NCBI GenBank assembly: GCA_024644435.1
Contig: JAHEKZ010000013.1
Span: 7,920 to 47,632 of the forward strand
Reading direction: 5' to 3'
DNA: 39,713 nucleotides
Source: Actinomycetes bacterium
Lineage (GTDB): Bacteria; Actinomycetota; Actinomycetes; JAHEKZ01
Shown here: positions 18,094 through 27,148 of the stretch, piece by piece
Position numbering within the stretch: position 1 is the stretch's first letter
How the letters are laid out: each line of letters starts with the position of its first letter
The notes under the pieces: generated by a model
What the model saw: the letters and a program-made list of their open reading frames with translations, nothing else
The model's database searches: none
What the model was told of the DNA's origin: nothing
Position numbers and translations under genes: made by a program

Positions 18094-18720
18094 GTGGTGC
18101 TTCGACCTGTCGGCGATCAGCCGCCGAGTGTGTACTGGGTGCGTCGCGGCCTGATGGCTGTCGTGGTGATCGGGGTGATCGGGGTCGTCTGGTGGTTGTG
18201 GCCCAGCGGCGACGACCCCGCTCAGGAGACGACTGCTCCCATCGCCACCGCGTCCAGCACGCCGACGCCCTCTGACACCGCCTCACCCACGCCGTCCAAG
18301 ACGAAGAAGAAAGAGCCGAAGGTCAAGCTCGAGCCCGCCTGTCCAGACTCGGCCATCGAGGTCACGGTGAAGACCAACGCCGAGACCTATCCGCCAGATC
18401 AGGACCCGTCGTTCACTTTCGCTGTCGAGAACGTCTCAGACAAGGCCTGTAGCCGCGAGGTCGGGCAGGCGGCGAACGAGCTGAAAGTGACCTCTGGGGG
18501 CGCTCAGGTCTGGTCATCGGACGACTGCAGCCCCGGGGGGCCGGCCGATCCCACGAACCTGGCACCAGGTGACCGCTTCGTGCAGACGGTGTCCTGGTCG
18601 CGGGTGGCGTCGGCCGAAGGCTGTCCCACCCCTGAGCAGAGCGCCGAGGCCGGCAGCTACCAGGTCATTGCCCGCAACCTCGAGGTACTCAGCGAGCCGG
18701 CCGTGTTCGCCCTGCAGTAA
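18094..18720 (+). CDS. Membrane-anchored protein with outside beta domain
   Basis: 208 residues, not recognised by name. A short cytoplasmic N-terminus is followed by one transmembrane helix (LMAVVVIGVIGVVWWLW, about residues 20-36) and a Thr/Ser/Pro-rich linker ending in a Lys-rich stretch. The outside domain of about 125 residues has four or five cysteines and strand-like blocks such as PSFTFAVENVSDKACSREVG and GDRFVQTVSWSR, an Ig-like pattern seen in DUF4232-type secreted proteins. It takes the place of Rv3587c, a membrane protein near mutY and disA in M. tuberculosis. Role unknown. Confidence 0.82.
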   Translation: MVLRPVGDQPPSVYWVRRGLMAVVVIGVIGVVWWLWPSGDDPAQETTAPIATASSTPTPSDTASPTPSKTKKKEPKVKLEPACPDSAIEVTVKTNAETYPPDQDPSFTFAVENVSDKACSREVGQAANELKVTSGGAQVWSSDDCSPGGPADPTNLAPGDRFVQTVSWSRVASAEGCPTPEQSAEAGSYQVIARNLEVLSEPAVFALQ

Positions 18721-18827
18721 GCGCGTTCACCGGCCTCCGGGCGGCTCAAGGTGGGGGTGAAATCGGACGACACTCCTGTACACGAAACGGTGCTCTCACC
18801 CGAGGGCGCGCCGTGGCAGGAGGACCG

Positions 18828-20063
18828 GTGCCGGCGTCGCACGAGACCCACGACCCGGGACCCGTGGGCACTCCCAGAGGCGCTCCGGTCCTGGTGGCCG
18901 TCATCGCGGGCACCAAGACCCGGATCAAGGTCCTCGAGAAGCTCCTCAACCAGCCGGGCATTGTCGTGTGCGGCAGTGCTCAGGATCCGGTGGCAGCCGA
19001 GGAGCTGATCGTCTCAGCGCGTCCGGCGGCGGTGCTGCTCGACCTCGACCTGTGGTCAGGAGGGCTCGAGGCCATCGAGCGGATCATGGCGAACCGAGCC
19101 ACTCCGATCGTCGTGATTGGACCTGCGGCCAAGCACCCCGAGGCCGCCATCGCGGCTGGTGCCGTCGACGTGGTTGGGGCCCTGGACGTCACCCCTGGCT
19201 CGCCCGAGTACGCGCACATGGTGATGCGCCACCTGAACATCGCCAGCCGGGTCCGGGTCATCACCCACCCACGGGGCCGGCTGCGAGGGCGCGGAGTTCG
19301 CGGTCCTGCATCCCAGAGCCCCGCCCAGCCGATCGAGCCAGCCATGAACGGCGGCACCATCGCCGACTCATCAGCCCGCAAGGAAGAGCGAGTCGCTCCG
19401 AACGCGCATTCGCCGGAGCGGATCCGTCGCCACGTGACCTCTCGCCCCCGCCCGGTTCCGCAGCGGCAGGGACCGCTCGTGGTCGCGATCGGGGCGTCTA
19501 CCGGTGGCCCCCCTGCCCTCGCCACGATCTTGTCGCAGCTGCCCGCTGATCTGCCGGCGGCCGTCATCGTGGTCCAACACATGGCCGAGGGGTTCGTCGA
19601 AGGGCTCGGGCGATGGCTCGATGGCGTCTGCGCCATCCCGGTCGTCGTAGCGGTCGAGGGTGAGCGCCTCCAACCAGGTCAGGTCTACCTGGCGCCGGCG
19701 AACCAGAACTTGGTGGTCCGCCCGGGGTTCCGGGTCGGTCTGACCGACCCACCCCCCGGGCAGTACCACGTGCCCGGAGTCGACGTCACGTTTCGGTCGG
19801 TCGCGCAGGTCTCGGGTCAGTACGCAGTCGGCGCCTTGTTGACCGGGATGGGACGTGACGGGGCGGCCGGGCTGAAGGTGATGCGCGACATCGGTGCCTT
19901 CACCATCGGTCAGGACGAGTCGACCAGTGTCGTCTGGGGCATGCCGGCAGCTGCTCAGGAAGTGGACGCCGTCGATCTTGAGCTTCCGCTGCCTGCCATC
20001 GGCCAAGCCATCGTCGCCGCCGTGGAGCACGCGGTTGAGGATGTCGCAGAGGTGAGCAGATGA
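18828..20063 (+). CDS. cheB: Chemotaxis protein-glutamate methylesterase CheB with degenerate receiver
   Basis: 411 residues from GTG 18828, chosen for AGGAGG 4 nt upstream; GTG 18813 (5 residues longer) is possible. The N-terminal receiver (about residues 20-140) keeps one candidate phospho-Asp (LLDLDL, D72). The acidic pair is replaced by VIAG, the Thr/Ser position by Gly in VIGP, and the conserved Lys-Pro by ALDVTP. A basic linker of about 60 residues follows. The C-terminal methylesterase domain has the full triad: Ser in IGASTGGP (S224), His in VVQHM (H251) and Asp in GMGRDGAAG (D344). CheB demethylates or deamidates MCP glutamyl/glutaminyl residues. Coupled to cheR by ATGA; no cheA, cheY or MCP gene is in the window. 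Confidence 0.93.
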   Translation: MPASHETHDPGPVGTPRGAPVLVAVIAGTKTRIKVLEKLLNQPGIVVCGSAQDPVAAEELIVSARPAAVLLDLDLWSGGLEAIERIMANRATPIVVIGPAAKHPEAAIAAGAVDVVGALDVTPGSPEYAHMVMRHLNIASRVRVITHPRGRLRGRGVRGPASQSPAQPIEPAMNGGTIADSSARKEERVAPNAHSPERIRRHVTSRPRPVPQRQGPLVVAIGASTGGPPALATILSQLPADLPAAVIVVQHMAEGFVEGLGRWLDGVCAIPVVVAVEGERLQPGQVYLAPANQNLVVRPGFRVGLTDPPPGQYHVPGVDVTFRSVAQVSGQYAVGALLTGMGRDGAAGLKVMRDIGAFTIGQDESTSVVWGMPAAAQEVDAVDLELPLPAIGQAIVAAVEHAVEDVAEVSR

Positions 20064-21520
20064 CCACGCATGTGATCTCTGATGCCGACTACGCCGTCGT
20101 CAGCGACGCCCTGGTGCGGATGGCTGGGCTTGTCTTCGACGTCAGCCGGCGAGGGGCGATCAGCGCGATTCTGCATGAGCGGATGAGCAAGACCGGCCAA
20201 TCGTCCATCGGGTCCTACCTTGCCCACGTCGAGTCGTTGTCAGGGTCGGCCGAACGCCAGCAGCTCTTGGACGCTGTCACCATCCAGGAGACGCACTTCT
20301 TCCGGAACTTGCCTCAAATCGAGGCGCTGCGTTCTGACGTCCTACCTGAGCTGGTACGACGAGCCCGGAGCAGTGGACGACCGCTCACGATCTGGTCGGC
20401 CGGCTGCTCGACCGGCGAGGAGCCGTACACGCTGGCCATGTTGCTCGTTCAGCTGTTCGCTGAGTCAGGGCCGGTACCGGTCAAGATCATCGGGACCGAC
20501 GTGTCGGCGGCCGCGTTGGATGTCGCGCGGGCCGGGGTGTACTCGGGTCGTACGATCAAGTTGGCCGAACCGGGTGCGGTGGACCGGTGGTTTGACGATC
20601 GACACGACGGAAGCTTCTCGGTGGCTCGTCCGGTCAGAGACCTGGTGGAGTTCCGGCTGCAGAACCTGGTCACCGATGAGCCTCCGTTCAACACCGGTGA
20701 GGTCGATCTGGTCGTCTGCCGGAATGTGACCATCTACTTCGGTCGCGAGACCACCACGCGACTGGTGCGGGACTTCCACCGGCTCCTCACGATGGGGGGC
20801 TACCTGCTGCTAGGACACGCCGAGACCCTGTGGCAGATCTCCGAGCAGTTCAGTCTGCTCCCGGTCGGCGAGGCATTCGTGTACCGGAAGGACGCCGTGC
20901 CGCAGAACGGACGCCGTCCTGAGATGCCGCGACCCGCGGCGCCGCCGGCGCCTGCGCCGCAGCCCCGCCGGGTCATGCGCGACGTCCTCCGGGTTCCCAG
21001 CCTTCGTCCGAAGCGCCACACCGAGCCTTCCGCGCCACCGCCCAGGCGAGCCCTTCCGGCCCCGATGGAAGACCTCATCAAAGCTCGAGATGCGTTGAAT
21101 GCTGGTCATTACGCGGAGGCTGCGTCGCTGGCCGAACGCGCGACGGCAGCTCACCCACTGCTCGTCGAGGGGTACATCATCGAGGGCAGGGCGTTGAGCA
21201 ACCAAGGCGATGACGACGGGGCGATCGCCTCGCTTCGCAAGGCCGTGTTTCTCGATCCATCCGCCGCCCACGCGCACTTCTTGCTGGCCACGACGTTGGC
21301 GAGGGTGGGCGATCCATACGGTGCGTCGCTCTCGTTCGCTTCGGCCGCCGAGACCCTGCCGGCTGCCTCAACCGAGACGCTTTCGGAACTGCTTGATGGT
21401 CGAGCCGTCTCAGATTTGGTAGACCTATGTCGTCAGCTGGCTGTGACCATGAACGCCGATCCTGAGACGACGGTGGGAGCGGGCGCTGCCTCTCGGGACG
21501 ATGGACGGAGAACCCAGTGA
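20060..21520 (+). CDS. cheR: CheR methyltransferase with C-terminal TPR region
   Basis: 486 residues. It methylates MCP glutamates using SAM. The N-terminal helical CheR domain includes IQETHFFRN (75-83; the usual NETxFFR with Gln for Asn). The SAM motif is SAGCSTGEEPYTLAM (113-127), followed by KIIGTDVS, FNTGEVDLVVCRNVTIYF and GGYLLLGHAE. A Pro/Arg-rich linker covers about 290-340. The last 140 residues hold two or three TPR-like repeats (ARDALNAGHYAEAASLAERA and the following AIASLRKAVFLDPSAAHAH), as in TPR-bearing CheR proteins of alternative chemosensory systems. It overlaps cheB (ATGA) and cheW (GTGA). Confidence 0.94.
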   Translation: MTTHVISDADYAVVSDALVRMAGLVFDVSRRGAISAILHERMSKTGQSSIGSYLAHVESLSGSAERQQLLDAVTIQETHFFRNLPQIEALRSDVLPELVRRARSSGRPLTIWSAGCSTGEEPYTLAMLLVQLFAESGPVPVKIIGTDVSAAALDVARAGVYSGRTIKLAEPGAVDRWFDDRHDGSFSVARPVRDLVEFRLQNLVTDEPPFNTGEVDLVVCRNVTIYFGRETTTRLVRDFHRLLTMGGYLLLGHAETLWQISEQFSLLPVGEAFVYRKDAVPQNGRRPEMPRPAAPPAPAPQPRRVMRDVLRVPSLRPKRHTEPSAPPPRRALPAPMEDLIKARDALNAGHYAEAASLAERATAAHPLLVEGYIIEGRALSNQGDDDGAIASLRKAVFLDPSAAHAHFLLATTLARVGDPYGASLSFASAAETLPAASTETLSELLDGRAVSDLVDLCRQLAVTMNADPETTVGAGAASRDDGRRTQ

Positions 21521-21939
21521 GCGGCTACATCACCTTTCGTATGAACGGCCGCGACCTTGCGTGTGAGCTGGAAGAGGTCCGTGAGGTGGTCAGGGCCGTC
21601 GGCATCGAGCCTTTGCCAGGAACTCGGGCGCCGGTCAGCGGCATGATCGAGCTGCGTAACGACCCACTCCCGGTCATCGATCTTCGCTCCGACGCCTACC
21701 CCGGTGAAGAGGGCGATGTGCTGGTGCTGAACCCACTCGATGGCGGCAGCTACGGAGTTGCGGTCGACCGGGTCCTGGCTGTCGTGAGCGACGATGAGCT
21801 CGTCGTCGAGGACGGGGATGCCCCAGCCGGGCTCCCCCCCTATGTCACCCGGGTGCTGAGGCGACCTGCGGACCGGGCTCCGGTGATGCTGGTGGAGCTT
21901 CGCGCACTCGCGGGACTCGAGACTTCGGGAACCAGCTGA
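21517..21939 (+). CDS. cheW: CheW-like coupling protein
   Basis: 140 residues, a minimal CheW domain slightly shorter than usual. Typical blocks are YITFRMNGRDLACELEEVREVV at the N-terminus (here as a description of residues 4-25), SGMIELRNDPLPVIDLR and YGVAVDRVLAVV. CheW links receptors to CheA. The start GTG overlaps the cheR stop, making cheB-cheR-cheW a tightly coupled trio. It converges on disA with a 6-bp gap. As no receptor or kinase gene is near, partners must be encoded elsewhere. Confidence 0.92.
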   Translation: MSGYITFRMNGRDLACELEEVREVVRAVGIEPLPGTRAPVSGMIELRNDPLPVIDLRSDAYPGEEGDVLVLNPLDGGSYGVAVDRVLAVVSDDELVVEDGDAPAGLPPYVTRVLRRPADRAPVMLVELRALAGLETSGTS

Positions 21940-21945
21940 CGTAGA

Positions 21946-23055
21946 TCAGACGTACCGCTCGAGAATGCTCGCCTCGGACAGTCGAGACAGTCCCTCGCGG
22001 ATCGTCCGGGCCCGGGCCTCACCAACTCCCTCGACGATCTGCAGGTCTTCGATGTTCGCCGCCAGGAGTCGCTGCAGGCCGCCAAAGTGCTCGATCAGCC
22101 GGTCGACGATGGAGTTCGGCAGCCTGGGCACTCTGGCGAGCAGCCGGAAGCCGCGGGGGCTGATGGTGATGTCGAGATCGTCGGAGCTTCCCGGGTGTCC
22201 GAGGGCCTTTGCCACTAACGTCAGATCGAGGAGCTCGACATCGGACAGGGAGTCGAGGTCGCTCAGCGCCTTCTCGGCAGTCTTCGTGCGACGTCCGGTG
22301 GGCAGATAGTCACGAACGATGAGCTCACGATCGGTGTCGACACCGCCGATCAGCTCGACCAGCTGGAGTGACAGGAGCCGGCCGTCTGACCCGAGCTCGA
22401 CGACGTACCCGTCGATCTCGCGCGCGATCCGGCGCACCATCTCGAGCCGTTGGGCGACGACCGCGACATCACGCACCGACACTAGGTCCTCGATCTCCAG
22501 GTCGGACAGCGTGCTCGAGACCTCGTCGAGGCGGAGCGCATAGCGCTCGAGGGTGGCCAGCGCCTGGTTGGCCCGGGACAGGATGGCCGACGAGTCTTCG
22601 AGCACGTAGCGTCGACCAGCGATGTAGAGGGCGATGATGTTCATCGACTGGCTCACCGAGATGACGGTGAACCCGGTCTGCTTGGCGACCCGTTCGGCGG
22701 TGCGGTGACGGGTGCCCGTCTCGTCGGAGTTGATCGTCGGGTCGGGCATCAGGTGAACCGCCGCCCGGTGAATGGTCTCGGCTCCGGCCCCGAGGATGAT
22801 GGCGCCGTCCATCTTCGCGAGCTCGCGAAGCCGGGTCGCCGAGAACTCGATGTCCAGCGCGAAACCACCGCTGCAGAGCGCCTCGACCTCTTTGTTGTAT
22901 CCCAGGACGAAGAGTCCACCGGTGCGTCCTCGCAGGATCCGCTCGAGCCCGTCGCGGAGCTGCGTGCCCGGCGCCACCGTGGCCAGCGTGGCGATCAGTT
23001 GGGCACTGGCGTCGCTGGCCGGCGCCTTCTCGATGGTCGCCACGGGCACACTCAC
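21946..23055 (-). CDS. disA: DNA integrity scanning protein, diadenylate cyclase DisA
   Basis: 369 residues. It makes c-di-AMP from two ATP and scans DNA for branched structures. The DAC domain (about residues 10-145) has the DGA motif (83-85) and GTRHRTAER (114-122). A helical linker follows. The C-terminal helix-hairpin-helix DNA-binding domain contains EGVGEARARTIREGL (about 343-357). GTG 23055 begins the family-like N-terminus; GTG codons at residues 3 and 5 are also possible and no ribosome site is clear. It follows radA by 55 bp in the same direction, a conserved actinobacterial and Firmicute pair. Confidence 0.97.
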   Translation of the reverse strand: MSVPVATIEKAPASDASAQLIATLATVAPGTQLRDGLERILRGRTGGLFVLGYNKEVEALCSGGFALDIEFSATRLRELAKMDGAIILGAGAETIHRAAVHLMPDPTINSDETGTRHRTAERVAKQTGFTVISVSQSMNIIALYIAGRRYVLEDSSAILSRANQALATLERYALRLDEVSSTLSDLEIEDLVSVRDVAVVAQRLEMVRRIAREIDGYVVELGSDGRLLSLQLVELIGGVDTDRELIVRDYLPTGRRTKTAEKALSDLDSLSDVELLDLTLVAKALGHPGSSDDLDITISPRGFRLLARVPRLPNSIVDRLIEHFGGLQRLLAANIEDLQIVEGVGEARARTIREGLSRLSEASILERYV

Positions 23056-23110
23056 AAGTCAGAGGGGAACGAGCCGGCTGCGCCCAGCTGGCCGCCGCAG
23101 TGCCTGGAGT

Positions 23111-24493
23111 CTACCCGTGAGACGCCTCGTGGAGCGCTATCGCCAAGGCTCCATGGATGTCGACGACCGGAGAGATGCTGATGCCGTCGGGGACGGGGCC
23201 TTCGTATCGGGGAGTGATCGCTCGGCTGAAGCCGAGCCGGCTGGCCTCGACGAGGCGACGCTCGATCCCGGAGACGGTTCTGACCTCGCCGGCCAGCCCG
23301 ATCTCGCCGAACGCCACAAGGTCGGGGGGCAGAGGGCGCTCCATGCAGGCACTGGCAAGGGCCATGGCGAGGGCGAGATCGGAGGCGGGCTCACGCAGCT
23401 GCACGCCACCGACGGTTGCGGCGTAGATCTCGGAGGCAGCCAAGGGAACCCGGCCACGGCGGGTGAGGACGGCGACGACCATCGCGAGCCTGGATGCGTC
23501 GATACCGGCGCTGGTGCGACGAGGGTTGTTGGCGGTCGTGGGTGAGACCAACGCCTGAACCTCGGCCACCAGCGGTCGTCGGCCCTCGAGCGTGACGGTC
23601 ACGCAGGTTCCAGCAACGGGCGAGCTGTGTCGTGCGACGAAGAGGCCGCTGGGGTCGGCGACGCCATCGATGCCGTGATCGCTCATGACGAAGCAGCCGA
23701 CCTCGTCGGTGGGGCCGAAACGGTTCTTGGTCGCCCGGCCGAGGCGGAGGGTGCTGTGCTGGTCACCCTCGAAGGTGAGGACGACATCGACCAGGTGCTC
23801 GAGGAGCCGAGGGCCTGCGACGGAGCCGTCCTTGGTGACGTGGCCCACCAGGACGGTGGCGATGCCGCGCTCCTTGGCCAGCCGGATCAGGGTGGTGGCC
23901 ACCTCTCGCACCTGGGTGACACCGCCAGGGGTCCCGTCGATCTCTGGGGTGGAGATGGTCTGCACCGAGTCGAGCACCAGCAGCCCGGGCTGAACGGCGT
24001 CGATCTGGGTCAGCACGGCCGCTAGGTCAGTCTCGGCAGCGAGCCACAGGTCGGCGTTGACAGCATTGATCCGGTCAGCTCTCAGCCGCACCTGGGCGGC
24101 GGACTCCTCACCGGTCACATAGAGGGTGGTGACTCCTGATCTGGCCGATCGGGCGGCGACGTCGAGCAGCAGCGTCGACTTGCCCACGCCTGGCTCTCCG
24201 GCGAGCAGCACGACGGCGCCGGCGATCAGCCCGCCTCCCAGCACGCGGTCGAGCTCGTCGACGCCGGTGCTTCGGCTGCGCGCGGCGTCGACGTCGACCT
24301 CGAGGATGCGTTTGGCCGGTGAGCTGACCGGCCCGGCGGTGACGCCTCGGGACCGCGGCCCGGTCTCGTCGACGGTTCCCCATGCCTGGCACTCGCCACA
24401 GCGGCCCACCCACTTGGTGGTCGTCCAGCCGCACTCGGCACATCGGTAGTCGACTCGCGCCTTCTTGGCGGCAGGTCGGGAGTTTCCGGTCAC
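23111..24493 (-). CDS. radA: DNA repair protein RadA (Sms)
   Basis: 460 residues. RadA is a RecA-like, DnaB-type branch-migration helicase in recombination repair. The N-terminal C4 zinc finger is [18 protein letters not shown]. Walker A is GEPGVGKST, the RadA-specific KNRFG motif is in [12 protein letters not shown], and the C-terminal Lon-protease-like domain runs through [16 protein letters not shown] to [13 protein letters not shown] 24493 follows an AAGGAGG site by 6 nt. A TACGGT -10 lies upstream, and the transcript probably continues into disA. Confidence 0.97.
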   Translation of the reverse strand: MTGNSRPAAKKARVDYRCAECGWTTTKWVGRCGECQAWGTVDETGPRSRGVTAGPVSSPAKRILEVDVDAARSRSTGVDELDRVLGGGLIAGAVVLLAGEPGVGKSTLLLDVAARSARSGVTTLYVTGEESAAQVRLRADRINAVNADLWLAAETDLAAVLTQIDAVQPGLLVLDSVQTISTPEIDGTPGGVTQVREVATTLIRLAKERGIATVLVGHVTKDGSVAGPRLLEHLVDVVLTFEGDQHSTLRLGRATKNRFGPTDEVGCFVMSDHGIDGVADPSGLFVARHSSPVAGTCVTVTLEGRRPLVAEVQALVSPTTANNPRRTSAGIDASRLAMVVAVLTRRGRVPLAASEIYAATVGGVQLREPASDLALAMALASACMERPLPPDLVAFGEIGLAGEVRTVSGIERRLVEASRLGFSRAITPRYEGPVPDGISISPVVDIHGALAIALHEASHG

Positions 24494-24499
24494 GCGTCA

Positions 24500-24524
24500 C
24501 CTCCTTCGTCCGAGCCCGACCGTA
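24500..24524 (-). promoter_or_regulatory. radA promoter -10 (TACGGT) and ribosome site (AAGGAGG)
   Basis: On the minus strand TACGGT (24524-24519) is followed by a short leader with AAGGAGG (24506-24500) and GTG 24493. A CTGACC at about 24549-24544 could be the -35 with a 19-nt spacer; it overlaps the end of the upstream gene. Confidence 0.45.
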
Positions 24525-24545
24525 GGGCAGACGTCCGACAGGGGG

Positions 24546-25319
24546 TCAGAGCGTGGGCCCCTTCGCCGCCTTCGCCGCTGTCTGTGCCGCAACAGTGGCC
24601 GGATGCGGGGCCGGTCGGTTGCCGCCCTGGAGCCGGTCTTCGCACAGCCGGCAGAGCTCGGCGTAGGCGGCCTCGCCCATCAGCGCCACCAGCTCATCCC
24701 GGTTGCTGAGGTACACCGGCTCCTTGCCTACGTGGGCTTCGGTGTTGGCCGTGCAGTACCAGTCGAGGTCATGTCCGCCTGGTCCCCAGCCGGCTCTCTC
24801 ATACTCACCGACGATGATCTCGAGGTACTCGGTGCCGTCTGGTCGATCGACATGACGGTACGTGCGCCGGATGGGCAGCTGCCAGCAGACATCCGGCTTC
24901 GTGGCCACGATGCTGACGCCGCGGTTGATGGCGAGCTTGTGCAGCGCACACCCCGCGCCAGACGCAAAGCCAGGGCGGTTGAGGAAGACACAGCCACCAT
25001 CGACGACGCGAGTCTTCCGACCGCCGTCTTCGTCCTTCTCGGTGACCTTGTCCGTTCCGTAGAACTGCCAGTCGTCCGGGCCGAGTTCTTTGGCCCACTT
25101 CTTGACGCGCTTCTCGTCGTCCTTGTCCGAGAAGTGCGCGCCGAGCGTGCAGCAGCCATCGTCGGGGCGGTCGGCATAGATGCCCTTGCACCCGGACCCG
25201 AATATGCAGGTCCAGTTGCTGGTCAACCAGGTGAGGTCGCAACGGAACACCTGGCCCGCGTCGACGGGGTCGGTGAACTCCACCCACGCGCGTGGAAAGT
25301 CGAGGTTCACTTCTGGCAC
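24546..25319 (-). CDS. Conserved Cys-rich protein (Rv0495c-like; YkgJ/DUF3109-type pattern)
   Basis: 257 residues from GTG 25319, chosen for a TACGCT -10 box 6 nt upstream and because [14 protein letters not shown] looks like the natural N-terminus. It has about ten cysteines in conserved-looking blocks: [55 protein letters not shown] and DWYC. The last parts resemble the C-x-FL...G-x-C...KP-xx-C-xx-PIR layout of YkgJ and DUF3109 proteins, thought to bind Fe or Zn. A charged region with many Lys and Asp lies at about residues 60-105. Divergent from the Ppx gene, as Rv0495c is from Rv0496. Metal-cluster role is inference. Confidence 0.8.
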   Translation of the reverse strand: MPEVNLDFPRAWVEFTDPVDAGQVFRCDLTWLTSNWTCIFGSGCKGIYADRPDDGCCTLGAHFSDKDDEKRVKKWAKELGPDDWQFYGTDKVTEKDEDGGRKTRVVDGGCVFLNRPGFASGAGCALHKLAINRGVSIVATKPDVCWQLPIRRTYRHVDRPDGTEYLEIIVGEYERAGWGPGGHDLDWYCTANTEAHVGKEPVYLSNRDELVALMGEAAYAELCRLCEDRLQGGNRPAPHPATVAAQTAAKAAKGPTL

Positions 25320-25325
25320 GGGGTC

Positions 25326-25331
25326 AGCGTA
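25326..25331 (-). promoter_or_regulatory. -10 box TACGCT for the Cys-rich protein (leaderless)
   Basis: Minus-strand TACGCT lies 6 nt before GTG 25319. Only 17 bp separate it from the opposing -10 box of the Ppx gene, so the two promoters must share or compete for polymerase. Confidence 0.5.
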
Positions 25332-25348
25332 CGGCGCGGTGGTGCGGG

Positions 25349-25354
25349 TAGCGT
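25349..25354 (+). promoter_or_regulatory. -10 box TAGCGT for the Ppx gene (leaderless)
   Basis: TAGCGT lies 7 nt before ATG 25362; the whole divergent spacer is 42 bp. Confidence 0.5.
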
Positions 25355-25361
25355 CAGCGGT

Positions 25362-26315
25362 ATGCAGGACGGAGCGGGTGAGGGAGTGCGACTCGGCGTG
25401 CTGGATGTCGGGTCGAACACTGTGCACCTGCTTGTCGTCGATGCGCACCACGGTGCAGCGCCGCGGTCGGCCTACTCCTACAAGACCGAGCTACGACTGG
25501 CCGAGTTCTTGCGCGACGACGGCTCGATCGGGGCACAAGGGGTAACAGCGCTCACCGAGTTCGTCGGCGAAGCAGCCACGATCGCTGAGCAAGTGGGCGC
25601 CGAAGAGATCTTGGCGTTCGCGACGTCGGCGGTGCGTGAGGCACCGAACGGTGGTGAGGTTCTCGCCGCTGTACAAGCAGCAACCGGGGTAGACCTCCAG
25701 GTTCTGTCTGGCCCGGACGAGGCCAGGCTCACGTTTCTTGCCGTGCGGCGATGGTTCGGCTGGTCGAGTGGCCGGCTCCTGGTGCTCGACATCGGTGGTG
25801 GGTCCCTCGAAGTCGCCATCGGTAATACCGAAGAGCCAGATGCTGCCTTCTCATTACCCCTCGGAGCCGGACGCCTCACCCGCGAGTTCCTCAGCGCGGA
25901 CCCTCCCGCGTCACCTGAGGTCAAGCACCTGCGTAAGCACGTCCGGCACCTGTTGGCCGACCAAGGCGCCGTGCTTGACGCGACGACCAACGCTTCGCAC
26001 GTGGTGGGCACGTCGAAGACGTTCAAGCAGCTGGCCCGGATGACCGGTGCTGCGCCGAGCTCGGCCGGTCAGTACGTCCAGAGGCAGCTTCGTCGCGATG
26101 CGGTTGCAGAGTGGATTCCGAAGCTGGCGAAGATGACGGCCAAGCAGCGCGGGGAGCTGCCCGGGGTCTCGCTCGGTCGGGCGCCGCAGCTGTTGGCCGG
26201 TGCCATCGTGGCCGAGCTGGTGATGGATGCGGTGGGTGCCGAGACGATCGAGATCTGCCCTTGGGCACTGCGCGAGGGCGTGATTCTGCGCCGCCTCGAC
26301 TGGATGGGGCAGTAG
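25362..26315 (+). CDS. Ppx/GppA-family phosphatase (Ppx1-like)
   Basis: 317 residues of the ASKHA-fold exopolyphosphatase / pppGpp phosphatase family. Phosphate loops are [14 protein letters not shown] (about residues 13-26) and [13 protein letters not shown] (about 140-152); [12 protein letters not shown] lies between. The short length matches M. tuberculosis Ppx1 (Rv0496), which hydrolyses short polyphosphate, rather than the long E. coli enzymes. ATG 25362 is used because of the -10 box; the frame stays open far upstream but only as antisense of the Cys-rich gene. It precedes the isomerase-like gene by 2 bp, so they form an operon. Confidence 0.92.
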   Translation: MQDGAGEGVRLGVLDVGSNTVHLLVVDAHHGAAPRSAYSYKTELRLAEFLRDDGSIGAQGVTALTEFVGEAATIAEQVGAEEILAFATSAVREAPNGGEVLAAVQAATGVDLQVLSGPDEARLTFLAVRRWFGWSSGRLLVLDIGGGSLEVAIGNTEEPDAAFSLPLGAGRLTREFLSADPPASPEVKHLRKHVRHLLADQGAVLDATTNASHVVGTSKTFKQLARMTGAAPSSAGQYVQRQLRRDAVAEWIPKLAKMTAKQRGELPGVSLGRAPQLLAGAIVAELVMDAVGAETIEICPWALREGVILRRLDWMGQ

Positions 26316-26317
26316 CC

Positions 26318-27148
26318 ATGACCAGCGATGACCAGGCCGTGAGGATCCCGCGCTCCCGAGTGGCGCTCTCGACTGCGTCGGTCTATCCCGAGTCGACGTC
26401 GACAGCTTTCGAGCTTGCTGCTCGACTGGGGTACGACGGCATCGAGGTGATGGTGTCCACCGACCCCGTGAGCCAAGACGCAGGCGCGTTGCAGAGGCTG
26501 TCGGACTACCACGAGCTGCCGATCGTCGCGATCCACGCTCCGTGTCTCCTGATCACTCAGCGGGTGTGGGGCACCGAGCCGTGGGGCAAGCTCCAGACGG
26601 CGCGTCGCACCGCCGAGCAACTGGGAGCCTCGGTGGTCGTCGTTCACCCGCCCTTCCGGTGGCAGCGCGAGTACGCCAAGGGGTTCGTGTCCGGCGTCGC
26701 GGCCATGCGCGACGAGACGGACGTCAGGTTCGCGGTCGAGAACATGTTCCCGTGGCGAGCACGCAACCGTGAGATCCAGGCCTACCTGCCGGACCACGAC
26801 CCGAGCGATGAGGACTACACGTCAGTAACGCTCGACCTTTCACACACGTCGGTGGCGGGCGACGACGCCATGGCGATGGCCCGCCGTCTCGGTGACCGGC
26901 TGGCTCACGTGCACCTCGGCGATGGATCTGGGGCAGCCAAGGACGAACACCTCGTTCCTGGCCGGGGCACGCAGCCGTGTGCCGAGCTGCTGGAGCACCT
27001 CGCCGCGCTCGACTACCAAGGGCACGTGGTTCTCGAAGTGAACACCCGGAAGGCGACGACCAAGGAGCAGCGCGAGAACGACCTGGCTGAGGCGCTGGCG
27101 TTCACTCGGCTCCACCTCGCGGCAGCGGTGCACGATGGCGCGCAGTAG
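26318..27148 (+). CDS. Sugar-phosphate isomerase/epimerase-like TIM-barrel protein
   Basis: 276 residues of the xylose isomerase-like / AP endonuclease family 2 superfamily. Metal-site-like blocks occur at strand ends in the usual order: [35 protein letters not shown] (Glu), [10 protein letters not shown] (Asp, His), HVHLGDGSG and VLEVNTRK (Glu). These residues normally bind two or three divalent metals. ATG 26318 follows the ppx stop by 2 bp. It corresponds to Rv0498. Its last 14 bp overlap the ABC ATPase gene. The substrate cannot be told. Confidence 0.85.
   Translation: MTSDDQAVRIPRSRVALSTASVYPESTSTAFELAARLGYDGIEVMVSTDPVSQDAGALQRLSDYHELPIVAIHAPCLLITQRVWGTEPWGKLQTARRTAEQLGASVVVVHPPFRWQREYAKGFVSGVAAMRDETDVRFAVENMFPWRARNREIQAYLPDHDPSDEDYTSVTLDLSHTSVAGDDAMAMARRLGDRLAHVHLGDGSGAAKDEHLVPGRGTQPCAELLEHLAALDYQGHVVLEVNTRKATTKEQRENDLAEALAFTRLHLAAAVHDGAQ

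Noticed and set aside
18746-18770. Possible FliA/WhiG-type promoter (CTCAAG then ATCGGACGA) before cheB
   Set aside because: The -35 part fits, but spacing is about 13 nt and only about half of the -10 bases match GCCGATAA.
24465-25361. Long open frame extending the Ppx gene upstream to 616 codons
   Set aside because: It runs antisense through the Cys-rich gene; the Ppx family start and a -10 box lie at 25362, so the extension is a high-GC shadow frame.
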